In this document: positions 34,112 to 45,600 of the stretch, one piece after another | Layout of the letters: every line of letters begins with the position of its first letter | Numbering within the stretch: position 1 is the first letter of the stretch | Source of the DNA: Caprella mutica | Lineage: Eukaryota > Arthropoda > Malacostraca > Amphipoda > Caprellidae | Reading direction: 5' to 3' | Assembly: GCA_947561585.1 (NCBI GenBank) | Contig: CANNZV010000113.1 | Location: 177,999-241,998, forward strand | DNA length: 64,000 bases | Position numbers and translations under genes: made by a program | Notes under the pieces: generated by a model | The model's database searches: none | What the model saw: the letters and a program-made list of their open reading frames with translations, nothing else | What the model was told of the DNA's origin: nothing

Positions 34112-35651
34112 CCCAACCCTTCTACCTACCTCTTCTTCTTCACCTACCTCTCACTCTAGAAAAACCTGTAAGATCCTCCTACGTACTAACTCTCCTAACC
34201 CTCCTTCTCATGCTACAATTTTCCAAACCATGTTTGGGAAACTTGAAATTCCTTTGATTCGCATTTCCGATGCTAAGAATGGCTTCTTTGCCATAACAGA
34301 TAACCCCAACCATATTGATAAAATTTTGTCACCCCCATCTGTAACTGCTCTCAATGAAATCAATATAACTCCTGTAATTCCTCCCGAGCTGAACTCGCGG
34401 CGTACTGCTTTTGTGAGACAACTTGATCACTCTATGGTTAATAGCCCAGAGAACGAAATTAAAATAGAACTTGAAAATAACCATCCATTTCTAAAAGTTG
34501 CAGCAGTTCATAAAATCAAACAATATACCCACTTACTTAATATTGAATGTACTGAGACCCAGATGGTAGATAAAATTTTGGAAAACGGACTAATTATGTT
34601 TAATACTGGAATCACTCCCTCTCAAACTGAACGTGAACGTTACATTCATATCCAAATTTGTTTTAAATGTTATTAATTTGAGGAACACTCCACAGAGCAA
34701 TGCAAGTCTACTAGAATAGTTTGTTCCGAGTGCGCCGAGGTCGGTCATACACACCACACTTGCACCTCACATAGTACAAAATAATGCCTCAACTGCCCAA
34801 CCAACAATGACCATAGAACACTAGCGGGCAGGTGCCCATATAGGAAGAAAGACGAGGCTGAAAGAGAAAGAAAAGCAACAAATAAAATAACAGAACAAAA
34901 CAACCAAACTTTTGCAAACATAGCCAACTAGCCATAGAACAAACCATTGAAAAAACCAAACCACCGCCACCCACCCACATAAACCTCACCTCCAACACCC
35001 ATTTAAAACTTACAGCCCTCATTCTCGAAGCCCATATTGCCACAATAGGGGGGTCCGGCAAGTTCGGGGAACTGCTGTCAGAAAGCCTCAAAGCCAACTT
35101 TGGCATTGAGGCTAAGTTCCCCGACAGGGAGTCTCAATCCATTTTTAACACCTACATTAATCCACCATCAGTCATGTAACCACCACAATCCTCCCATCCC
35201 ACCCCCCACCCCCCACCATACCACCACTCAAGCACCTGCCCAACCACCCACCAATACCCCACCACCCATCACTTCCCAACCACCAACCACTTCCCAACCA
35301 CCAACCACTTCCCAACCACCAATCACTTCCCAACCACCTCCACTCACCGACTCATCCATTGACACCACCACCGACACAAATAACTTCATCACTGTGCAGC
35401 GCAAAACAAAGCGTAAACAATCGAAATCTTCACTAGAACAACGCCCACCCAAACAACAACACCGAATCGACCTCGACGCACCCGGAACAAGTGAAGCAGT
35501 AGATCCATCATCTCCACCACCAGCCGAACAAGGCATGGTGGAGTTCAACTTATATCAAGACGAAGATTCGGCCACCCTGCTGAGAGATGCAGGTGGCGCT
35601 AGAAATATTTTCAAACTAATTAAACTAGGAAATATTAAGATGCATATCTAA
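34109..35651 (+). pseudogene. Copy C ORF1: Gag-like protein, broken
   Basis: The start of this ORF (ATGGGCCGC at 30118) is separated from the rest by the RTE-like insertion. From 34109 the frame matches copy A (PPELNSRRTAFVRQLD, YTHLLNIECTETQM) until a TAA at about 34674, inside the first knuckle (CFKCY-stop), where copy A has AAA. Second and third knuckles continue with more frameshifts. The final frame 35100-35651 includes a Pro/Thr/Ser/Gln-rich region and a C-terminal tail (GMVEFNLYQDEDSATLL, ending NIKMHI) that copy A has lost. Confidence 0.85.
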
Positions 35652-35776
35652 AGAGGGGACAGGACATTCCTTCTCAATTCATTAAGAAGTGATGTCATGC
35701 CCCCTCAATTCTCCAAACATGCTCTGAGGAGTGTTCCTCATGCAGAGTTCCTCAAACTGCCTGATGTATTTTAACA

Positions 35777-38052
35777 ATGTCTTTAACAATAGTGCAACAC
35801 AACGTAAGAGCTTGGAAAACCAATAAAATTTCTCTTTCTAATATTTATAATGATTTGAAACCCGATGTTATGTTGAAGAACGAAACCAGCCAAATTAATG
35901 ATCCAATAAAAATTTTCAACTGTAAAGTTTTCCAAATCAATAGAACTAGCCAGCTACATGCTGGCATTGCAATAGTCGTTCATCAAAATAACATCGTGAA
36001 ATTGCATGACGATTTTTATTCTGATTTACTTGCAATAACCATCAACACACAACACGGCCCATTTACAATAGCTACATCTTCGGGACGGTTACTTGAATTT
36101 TCCTGACTACTACAAACTTTTCAGACTCGACAATCCAGTACTCTATATAGGCGACGCAAATGCACACCATAGAACTTTTGGACATAATAACAACAATAGA
36201 ACAGGCAAACAAATTAAATACTTAATAGATCAAGGACTCAAAACTTTTCACGGACCCGATTTCCCAACTTTCTTTTCACACAACGGAATGACTACTCCCG
36301 ATATTGCTCTCTCGTCCCCCAACTTCCCCTTCAACCTTCACTTCAAAGCCGGCCCATTAACCCCCTTTGATCAAATCCCAATAATAGCAACAGTGTCAAT
36401 TCAACTTATTCGAATCCCTATCCGACCCAGGTCACAGCCACACAGAGCAGACTGGGATAAATTCAAATCATTACTTTCCAATCAAACCTTTTATCCCCCT
36501 CCAGAGGCAACTCTGGAGGAAATTGATCATCAACTCAATAGCTGGACAGAGGCAGTCAAACAGGCTGCCTCAGAATCAATTCCCACCCTTTACAAGAGAG
36601 CAATACCGGGAGTAAAACCAGACCACATTATATATAGGTTACATGTAGCTCACAAAACACTAATGACTGAATTAACGACTTACGGACCGACGCCTGCCAG
36701 GTACCAAACACTAATTAGAATTCGCCGCGACATTAGACAACACTACACTCACAGACCTGGGATAAGCTTATCCACCACCTCCAACTCGAGGAGGACCCTA
36801 AATCCTTCTGGAGGCAGGTCTCACGTCTCCTCGGCAGTAACAAACAAACAGATCCATATATTTTAGGTCACAATAGGGAAAAACTCCACACTGCCGAGGA
36901 GAAAGAACAACACTTTAGGGTACACTGGCAGGAAATTTTCTCCGAAGATGGAGAAAATGACAATGACTTTACATACACAGTAGAATACAACATGCTCCAC
37001 AGACACGAACACCTCACAACCCCACACCACACATCAGACTTAAATAGACTAAATGACGCCTTTCCACCAATTTCACTGACTGAATTTAGAACCGTCCTGA
37101 GAACATTCAAGGACAAAGCCCCTGGTCCCTCCGGAATCACAACACAACAACTCCGACACCTCCCAAACAACATGATACACTCTTTAGTTAACATATACAA
37201 TAATGCTCTTTCTGCTGGTTACTTTCCTGACCAGCTTAAAGTAGCTCACATGGTGCTCATCCCTAAGGGGGGAGCACCCTCACAACACAAAATAAAAAAT
37301 TACAGACCAATTTCACTATTAGACATTCACGCAAAAATACTTGACAAAATACTCAACACACGCCTCAACACACACTTTCAGAACAACATCTTACTAAACG
37401 CTAGGCAACACGGATTCCGGTCGACCAGGGGAACACACATTGCAATAGCCTTCATCAACGAAACAATAGCATACCATATCAGCAACAAATTTAAAATTGA
37501 CGTTGTACTAAGGGACGTCGCAAAGGCGTTCGACAAGGTCTGGCATGTTGGACTAAAACACAAACTTTTGGCGTTAGGACTTCATGACTGTTTCTTTCGA
37601 ACCCTTTGCGACTACCTGGACGATAGGAAGGAGGCTTTTAGGCTGGGCGGCTACGTGGGTGAGCTTTTCGATTTGTGTACAGGGGTGCCGCAAGGGGCCA
37701 ACCTTTCTCCAACCCTCTATAGTTTTTATATTCACGACATGGCCGAACCAATCAATAATTCAGAATACGTTTGCTTCGCCGATGATATCACACAGATCAT
37801 ATGCACACAACACTCATATAACCTACACTCACGCAGAACCCAACGTACAATAGAACAAATAAACACATACGAAGCATGTTGGAAAATCACAACAAACACT
37901 AATAAATTTCAGATAATCCCTATCAACCGCGTGAGGACGGGGGAGATCCTTGTGGACGACCTGCCGAGGGTCTATTCCTCTCAGTTGGGTCCTTGGTCTC
38001 CACTTTAACTCTCGCGGTTTTGTCCCTCAAATACAAAACAGAGTAAACATAG
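35777..38052 (+). pseudogene. Copy C ORF2: endonuclease-RT, broken and truncated
   Basis: Same domain order as copy A ORF2. The endonuclease has IVQHNVRAWKTNK and GDANAH. RT blocks run from DKAPGPSGI through YRPISLLDIHAKILDKIL and TGVPQGANLSPTLYSFYIHD, with a complete catalytic box CFADDITQ. It shares with copy A the frameshift at 36075-36110 (ACATCTTCGGGACG then TTGA) and the one near 37970. A private frameshift lies near 36750. After 38052 the RT C-terminus is missing because of the ~1.4-kb deletion that joins GTAAACATAGCCCGCC to the 3' GC-rich region. Confidence 0.88.
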
Positions 38053-39165
38053 CCCGCCACGGGCATGGGGCTCGGGGTCCGTCCGGTGGTATTGTCGCGG
38101 GTACCTCGGCCTACAACTGTGCCATCTTGCTACTCTCTTCTGCTCTCCGGCTCGGGTCTGCTTCTGGTGCCCTTCTTCGCATTGGGTCTCCCGGAGGGCC
38201 TTGGACTCCTTCCGCCTGCCTTCTCTTACCTGCATCAGTGGGGAGAGATGGTTGGTGGGTTGAGCTCTGGGCCTTCAGGGAGGGGCAATGTGGAAGGGGG
38301 GTTCGGGGAGTCGCGGTGCTCTACTCTGCCCATTCAGCAATGAATGGGTCAGTTGTGGGGTGCGGTGGCTCTTGGTGGGAAAGGGTTTGGGAGTAGGTGG
38401 GTTGGAACCTTATCTGCCTTTGTCCAGCAATGGACAAGGTAAAAGTTGGTCTCCGCCTAGGGGGGTGGCAATTTTGGCACAGAACAAAACCCTTAAAAAC
38501 CGTCCGTTCCTTCTCTGGGCGCGGCCTGTCTCTTCTCGCTCCTTCCTCATTCACCATTGGATGTGGCTGGAGCGTGGGGAGGCGCGGCCGCGTCTAGAGG
38601 GGGGGGGCAGGAGTCTGAGTCTCAGTACATTCTAACCTATGAGCAATGGCTCAAAGCGCGTGGGCGTGGCCTCGCCTGGCTGCCCGCCTCCCTGGGCCGG
38701 TGTGCCGCGCTATGCGCGATATGCCGGCTCTCGGGGGCGGGGCTGCGTGCACGTGCTCCATAGTTCAGCCTAAAAATATAGCGTTTCACAAAGCAGTTAG
38801 AAACGGCTGCAGCTCGAGAGGAATTACAGTAATCTATAATTTTTCAATACCCCAAATCTCAAGTTTCCTACAATAGCATCACTCTTATCTTATCATCATA
38901 AAATCAATAGTATAATAGCCCGCACTACAGTGCATTGATGTGCAATATTTTCTCGTACCCTATCCTCACCTCTTCTCACTTCCTACCACCAGTTATGTAA
39001 TTAATCACCTTTTTCTTCTCTTTTTTCTCCTACTGTCTTTAGTTTCATTTTCAGGCTCCAGTTTTACTTCCTCTATCGGCTTCCCTTAGCCAACTCTTCT
39101 TTCCTTCTTTTCTATCCAAGGTATCGACCACCACAACCACCACCACCGTAAAAACCTCCTTTTTT
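38053..39165 (+). other. Copy C 3' region with conserved stem-loops
   Basis: Nearly identical to 16956-18060 of copy A. It includes the hairpins CCCATTCA-GCAA-TGAATGGG (38329-38348) and CTTTGTCCA-GCAA-TGGACAAGG (38418-38439). The open frames on both strands are not supported by anything else. Confidence 0.7.
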
Positions 39166-39390
39166 CCTCCCACTGCTGCTGTTGTTTTTCCAGGATGCCC
39201 TCTACTCTGATGCTGTTGGACGTGACACGACCCCCGATCTGCTTCTTTGGATACTGGTACTTCAGGTTCTCTGGGATTTACTTTACGCCAGTGAAGGAAA
39301 GATGGTGGACTTGGTCTGCAGGAAGGTGGTGGACGCCATACGAGGGGTAATGGTGGACGTGGGATTTGAGGAGTGGGTGGGTCAGTGAGA
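39166..39390 (+). other. Conserved 3' module, copy C
   Basis: The CTGTTGTTTTTCCAG/GATGCC module. Here the frame DALYSDAVGRDTTPD to the end EEWVGQ is open for about 65 codons because the TAG of copies A and B is TGG. The AT-rich tail follows to 39835. Confidence 0.7.
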
Positions 39391-40676
39391 GCGATCTCAA
39401 ATGATTTTCGTGTAAATATGTAAATAAATTTTTGATATATAACTAATGGAATTGTTTAAATGTCCTCCTAAAATGATGTTGGATTTATCTTATATTAATG
39501 GATAACTATAATAATAAAAACAAATCAACCCCTTTTGTAATGTTGAAGATAATAAACTGATTAATTTCACTTTAACTATTAACAAATTCAAAAGTTAGTT
39601 GAATGCTTTTATCAAAGTCCGTAGGTTTACATTTGAAAAATAGAGTAATATGATAAGAGAGTGTTGTATTGCTTGCTCTATTTTTTAAATATAGACAATA
39701 AAGTTAGTGTTCGTAGGAAAAATGTCTTTAAAATTCATTATATACTCATAATTATTTCGATTTTGGCCAATAAAAACTTTTTCTTGACGAAAATATACGA
39801 TGCAACACTCTGGTGTCTTTTTGTGAGGGGAGCAGCGAATCAGAGCGCAGAGATTTAGCTCAATGTGAGGACACACGCTCAAAAAACTATATATTATAGG
39901 CTTCTACTTCGTAATACCTCTTTTTTAACAGATGGATGACTTCTTTGCTGATGCTGACATCTTTTTGTGCTCTGCATAAGTTTTTCATCTTCGCTTGATT
40001 TCTGCTGCTGCTGTGATTTCGGCTGCTTCACTCCTCCTCTTCAGCCCAGTTTGTTTTGTTCTGGTACCTGTGGCTGAACAGATGTGCTAAGCACCCCCCC
40101 CCCCCAACCGGGCCTCTGTCCCACCCTGCTATGCGGAGATCGAATCAATTTTCTCTTCTTATTTCTAAACTTCTTTCCACTGAGAGCGAACGCCGGTGGG
40201 TAGTGGACCGTTGCTTTTTTGCATGGCCACTACCATGTTGCCCAGCCTGGGGTGTAGAGAGCCCCAGTGAATGACCCTAAACCGGACTCTCAGTGGGGTA
40301 TAGATTAGGGTAGTCTCTTTAGCTAGGTAGGAAAATACGTATACGTACGTAGTTAATTAGTTTTAGGGGTTTTGCCTTCTTAGTCTGCCTCTTTCTTCTT
40401 ATTTCCCTATCAGATACTGCCAGGAAAAGAGTAGGATGTGTCTCAGGTGGAATGTGCCAGTCCTTTTGGTTAGCCTTTAGAGTAGGAGGCTCGGCCAGGA
40501 TACCTACCTGAGAGACACCTTTTTCTGGGAAGAAGTATTCCTTCCGTTTGTAAATATTTTGTAAATACTATTCAACTACTACTATCTTCTTAGATCTCTA
40601 TATATCTGGCTGGCTGGGGGCCCTGTCTCTCTCCAGCAGTCAATCTTTTAGGTTTTTTCCGAGTTGGCATATTAAG

Positions 40677-42002
40677 ATGGGTAAATTTGGAAAAATTAGC
40701 TTGAAAACCCTAGAGGGTATGGAACCACCAACTAGAGCAATAGTGTTCAATAATCTACAGAAAGATCTAAATACCCCCTTGACTGGCCTTAAGCCAGCAA
40801 GGAACGGATACATTGCATTTACAGAGACCGAAAATGATATAGACAAATTGCTTACAGACAAAGGTAAAACAATTCTGGCTAAGATAAGTATAGAGGCGAC
40901 AATACCTCCAAAACTTAGAGCTCTGCGCTCCGTAATTTGCAGAAGAGTGAACGCTTTTGTCGGAGACCAAACTGAAAGAGAAATCAAAGACGAAATAAAT
41001 AGATGCAATAAGAATAAGTGCACGGAAGTGGTTAAATTCAAAAACAATAGAAATGACACAATGTATACTCACGTTTTCAAGATAGAATACGAATCGACTG
41101 AAATGGCCAATAACGCAATGCAAAATGGTATTCTCGCATTCAACTGTAAAATCACCAGTGATCAAACGGAAAGGGAACGATTTACGGACGTTCTAATTTG
41201 CTTCTCGTGCTATAAACTGGATGATCATGTAAAGGCAGACTGCCCAACTCCAAATAAAGTAGTGTGCTCCGAGTGCACTGGAGAGTACAGCCACAAAGAC
41301 TGTAAAAGCACCAACAAAAAATGCATCAACTGTGGTGGAAACCACAGGACGATGGCTATGGGATGCCCAAAGAAAAAGGTAATAATAAAGGAGAAAATAT
41401 TAGAGGAGGATAGAAAGAAGAGAGAGAAGGAAGAATTGCCATATTCAAAAATTGTCCAGAAAACTGCTGCTGCATATGAGGAGAGGGTAGAGAGAAGTAT
41501 GAAGGCGGAGCAGGCAATTAGTGAAGTAGGCCTGAAGGCTATTGTGATTGTTATGGACGCTCATGTCCATAACTTGATCGTACCTGGATCGTACAACGAA
41601 AGACTGAATGCAGTGCTGAGGAGAAATGGCGTGGAAGGGATCAAGATGCCAGAGAGCACCCCAAACTCTTCAGTACTGGTATCAAGTAAATTACTGGAAG
41701 ACTCGATGAAAATAAGGAAAGAAATATACAGAGAAAAGAGGAAGAGAGGAGAGTCATCTGGTGATGATGAGCGGAAGGTGGTTGAGGAGGAGATGGAGCA
41801 GGAACCGACGCAGGAGGAGGAGATTTTGGACAGACATTTGGACAGGGAAACGACATCAAAAGACGCTTTGGACTTGGGAGTTAGCATCATGACGGATTCA
41901 ATCATAGTGGACAACGACTTAGACGCTGAAAGCCTTAAAGGGATAGTAAAGTTAAAATCAAACAATCACCAAATTTGTTTTAAATCGATTCAGAATATTT
42001 AA
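40677..42002 (+). CDS. Copy D ORF1: Gag-like protein with three CCHC knuckles, 3' end altered
   Basis: A 441-codon frame from ATG 40677. The core is PPKLRALRSVICRRVNAF, then YTHVFKIEYESTEMANNAM. Knuckles at about residues 180-235: CFSCYKLDDHVKADC, CSECTGEYSHKDC and CINCGGNHRTMAMGC. A charged region (KEKILEEDRKKREKEELPYS) and an acidic C-terminal part (EEEMEQEPTQEEEILDRHLD) follow. The last 22 residues come from a MITE inserted at 41939. On its far side (42464-42599) the original frame resumes with a 45-codon tail that parallels the tail of copy C. Codon use is richer in A/G than in copy B. Role as for copy B ORF1. Confidence 0.88.
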   Translation: MGKFGKISLKTLEGMEPPTRAIVFNNLQKDLNTPLTGLKPARNGYIAFTETENDIDKLLTDKGKTILAKISIEATIPPKLRALRSVICRRVNAFVGDQTEREIKDEINRCNKNKCTEVVKFKNNRNDTMYTHVFKIEYESTEMANNAMQNGILAFNCKITSDQTERERFTDVLICFSCYKLDDHVKADCPTPNKVVCSECTGEYSHKDCKSTNKKCINCGGNHRTMAMGCPKKKVIIKEKILEEDRKKREKEELPYSKIVQKTAAAYEERVERSMKAEQAISEVGLKAIVIVMDAHVHNLIVPGSYNERLNAVLRRNGVEGIKMPESTPNSSVLVSSKLLEDSMKIRKEIYREKRKRGESSGDDERKVVEEEMEQEPTQEEEILDRHLDRETTSKDALDLGVSIMTDSIIVDNDLDAESLKGIVKLKSNNHQICFKSIQNI

Positions 42003-42459
42003 TTATGTAATATTAGAATGCTCGTTTATTTTTAAAATGTTCATATAAAAAGTATATAATAAAATTAGCGACACCTAGCGGAAGTGTTACCACTCATTAG
42101 TATGTACGTGAGTATATTTGTTGTTTTCATATTAATTTATGTATGCAGTAATTAACCTTTTTTTGCGTTAAAATGGTTGAAAGATTCAAGACAAGAAGGC
42201 ATAACTTTAAAAATAAAGCCATCTCTTCACTTAAGCTAGAATCTAGGTAGAAACTTATCTCCATTTGTTTGTTTACAAGATGGCGACATTGATTGTGGCG
42301 CCATCACCGTTAGTATTTAAGAAATTAATTATATATAAATTGATATATTTCCATTATTAGATTTTATTGAACATTACAATTCTACATGAATGCTTTATTC
42401 TTACTAAGCAATCGTTTTATTAGAAAAAAGGACATTTTTTCACAAAGTTTACTGCCCCT
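41939..42459. mobile_element. 521-bp TTAA-flanked MITE (piggyBac-like) in copy D ORF1
   Basis: The ends are AGGGATAGTAAAGTT and, reversed, AGGGGCAGTAAACTTTG, flanked by TTAA on both sides (41935-41938 and 42460-42463). TTAA target sites and short inverted repeats are typical of piggyBac-like MITEs. Removing it with one TTAA joins the ORF1 frame in phase. No coding capacity. Confidence 0.8.
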
Positions 42460-42619
42460 TTAAAGAGTACTACGAAATGGGGAAAGTAAAATTTAAAATT
42501 TCACAGAAAAGTACCATTAGACCGGAAATAGTAGAACATCTGATCAGACAAGGGAAAATTCATGTATTAAAAAAAACACACCATAACCTCCAATAGTGAA
42601 ACATTAAAAAAAATAAAAA

Positions 42620-45600
42620 GTGGACATGTCTCAAAAGGAAATCAAAGCAAAAGACAGCACGCAGACAAAAATGAAAAATATGACTCCAGTTAACACACTG
42701 AAAATAATGCAAATCAATGTCAGGGGCTGGCAGTCCAATAAAAATATCATTTCAAATGCAGCTATCTCGGAAGATGTAGACATTCTACTCATCAACGAGC
42801 ATGGCATAAAATCAGGAACCCCAATCAAAATATGGAATTACAATATCTACAAAACAAACAAAACCAATGAACCACTCAATGGTTGTGCAATAGCCATTAA
42901 AAGATCTCTCCAATATCGCATCCATGAAGATTATATAAGTGACTTACTAAGCATTACAATAGAAACAAACCTTGGTTCCATAGAAATTGCAACCTCATAC
43001 GTCCCCCCCCCCCCCCCCCCCCCCAGAACTGGCTTCCTCAACTACATAGACTACTACAACCTCCTGAATAAACCCTATCCAGTATACATAATAGCCGACC
43101 TAAATGCAAGGAGTGTGAGTCTTGGCCACAATAATAATAATAATAGTATCGGAAAACAAATAGAAATGCTAATCAACAGAAACCACTGCACCCACATAGG
43201 ACCAGACTTCCCCACTTTTATCACCCATAGAAGTAAAACATCCCCAGATATAATATTAACAAACAATAGATGCATCCACAATATATATGCGGAACCCGGA
43301 CCCCCAACCACGAGTGACCACATACCAATAGTAATCACAATATCCTGCAATCCAATCTTAATCCCCATCAAACAAAGATATAGCTTCAAACAGGCTGATT
43401 GGGATGTTTTTAAGGGAAGACTGAGACGAGAGAGGAGAACGGAGAACTTGAGGACGAAGGAGAAGATAGACGAAGAAGTGGACAGATGGACTGGGAAAAT
43501 TCAGGAAGCCACTACCGAAGCTGTACCTAAAACACGATACAGACCTGTACCTTACGCCAAGGACTCTGATAGACTTCGCGACCTGAAACTGAGATACAGA
43601 AGGGTGTATCATGAGATCCTAGCTTATGGCCCAAGCAGGAGAAGGCAGCTGGAAATACTGAGACTGAGACAAAGACTAAGAGACGAGATTGTAAGACTGC
43701 AGACGGAGAGCTGGAACGAACTTGTCGAGAAGACAGACCTACCGAGGAACTCCAAGGACTTCTGGCTCTCCGTCAGGAGAATGATGGGGAGGAAAGAGAC
43801 AACGGAAACGAGGCACGTAAAGGACCATCAAGGCAGGAAAATATACGATGAGGAAACAAAGGAACAGATTTTCCGCCATTACTGGGAGAGAATGCTTAAG
43901 ATTACTGACGACGACAACGACGAATTCGACAGACAAACCCACGACACTGTTAGCAGCACTATAGACAACCACCATCAACTTCTCAACAGCAACCAAATAG
44001 ACTACAATTTCACTCCAGCTACCCCAGAGGGTATAATAGAGATCATAAAAACCTTCAAGCAAAAAGCACCAGGGGAAGACGAAATAACCAAATACCAGCT
44101 CTCGAACCTCCCTATGAATATGATAAGAAACCTAACAACAATAATTAACGAATACCTTGCAATAGGCCATTTCCCAAACAGATCGAAGCATTCAATAATG
44201 ATACTAATACCAAAAGGAACCTCACCAACCAGCCATACTGACTTTAGACCAATCTCTCTCCTAGACCTTCTCGGAAAAATCATGGAAAAATTCATCAACA
44301 GACAATTGATAACATTCATAGATGCAAACAACCTAAATAACCCAGCGCAACACGGCTTCCGAAAAGATCACGGTACCGAAACTGCAACAGCAATCATATA
44401 TGAATCAATAACAGCCAGCAAATCCCACAGCCACAATACAATAGCAATCATGAGGGACGTAAGTAAGGCCTTTGGGACTAGTATACAAACTGATCATTCA
44501 AAGCTTCCCTGACAATCTAATACGCATAATAGCATCATACTCAAGCAATAGAAAAGCAAAAATCAGACTCAACAACCATACAGGACCAGCATTCCCAATA
44601 AACTGCGGTGTACCACAAGGAGGATGCCTCTCACCAGTGCTCTACACATTCTACACCCATGACCTACCACCAGAGGTGGGCGTTCCGCAAAAATGTTCGC
44701 GAACCTTTATTCGCGAACCGGTTCGGACTGGAAAACGGGTTCGGACATTCGGATTCGGAACCTCTTCAAAAACGGTTCGGACTTCTGTGTTCGGAACGTC
44801 TTTTTCGCAAGTCCGAACCTCCGTACCCGGTGAAAAATGACTTGTTCATTTAATTGTTTTACGTTCTGAACATGTACCGTACACTTACGGACATGTACGT
44901 TGAACAGCAGTTCTACCAGTGCAACTCCTCAATAATGTAGTCATGTGAAGTCACAGTATAATTATTTTTATAAATTTATTATATTAACCCAAATGAATTT
45001 GACGTACGTTTTCTAGGCACATCTTTTTAAAATTAGTTTATAAATTTCATGTCATTCCTTTAAATTTACTGGCCTTTCTTGACTTTGTTCCTACATAAAT
45101 ACTAACTATATTTTATAATTCAAAAGTTAAATATTTACGTATCGGCGTAAATCAGCGTAAATCACATAAATTATGGAATTAATTATACTGTAGTGACGTG
45201 TGGCAATGTAGAAATACAGATTGGTTACCCAATACGCAAGAATTTGTCCACGTTTTTATGTAGTAGAGACAAATGCGCGAGCTGTGATTGGTTCACACTC
45301 CATCCAATCACAGTTCAGTCACTCAGTTGCCAATCTCTTATATACCTATGTACCTATTTACTTCTTCTTATGTATTCAATATTTTTACTAGAAATTTGGT
45401 ACACATTAGTTTAATACATATACTAACAACTTGTAAAAATACAGTAACGTAGGTTTATAAATAAGACATGTGTTTTTTTTAACATAAGAGTCAAACCTTC
45501 TCGTTGTTTCTGACAGTCAAACTCATTACGGTTAATAATAATATTTAATAGTAAAAAATCAGTATCTTGTTGAAATTTTTTTTAGATATGTTGCCCTAAT

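Larger units (their letters stand above)
29688..39835 (+). mobile_element. Jockey-like LINE, copy C (inactive, interrupted)
   Basis: The third array member starts with CGAATCAGAGCGCAGAGATT. Its 5' region to about 30165 matches copy A; a minus-strand RTE-like LINE then intervenes, and similarity to copy A resumes at about 34109. ORF2 stops matching at 38056, where about 1.4 kb present in copy A is missing, then matches again to 39820. It ends at the shared junction with copy D. Near-identity to copy A, including common lesions, points to a common inactive source or to duplication. Confidence 0.9.

Noticed and set aside
42631..44331. Long minus-strand frames opposite copy D ORF2
   Set aside because: Shadows of the + strand ORF2.
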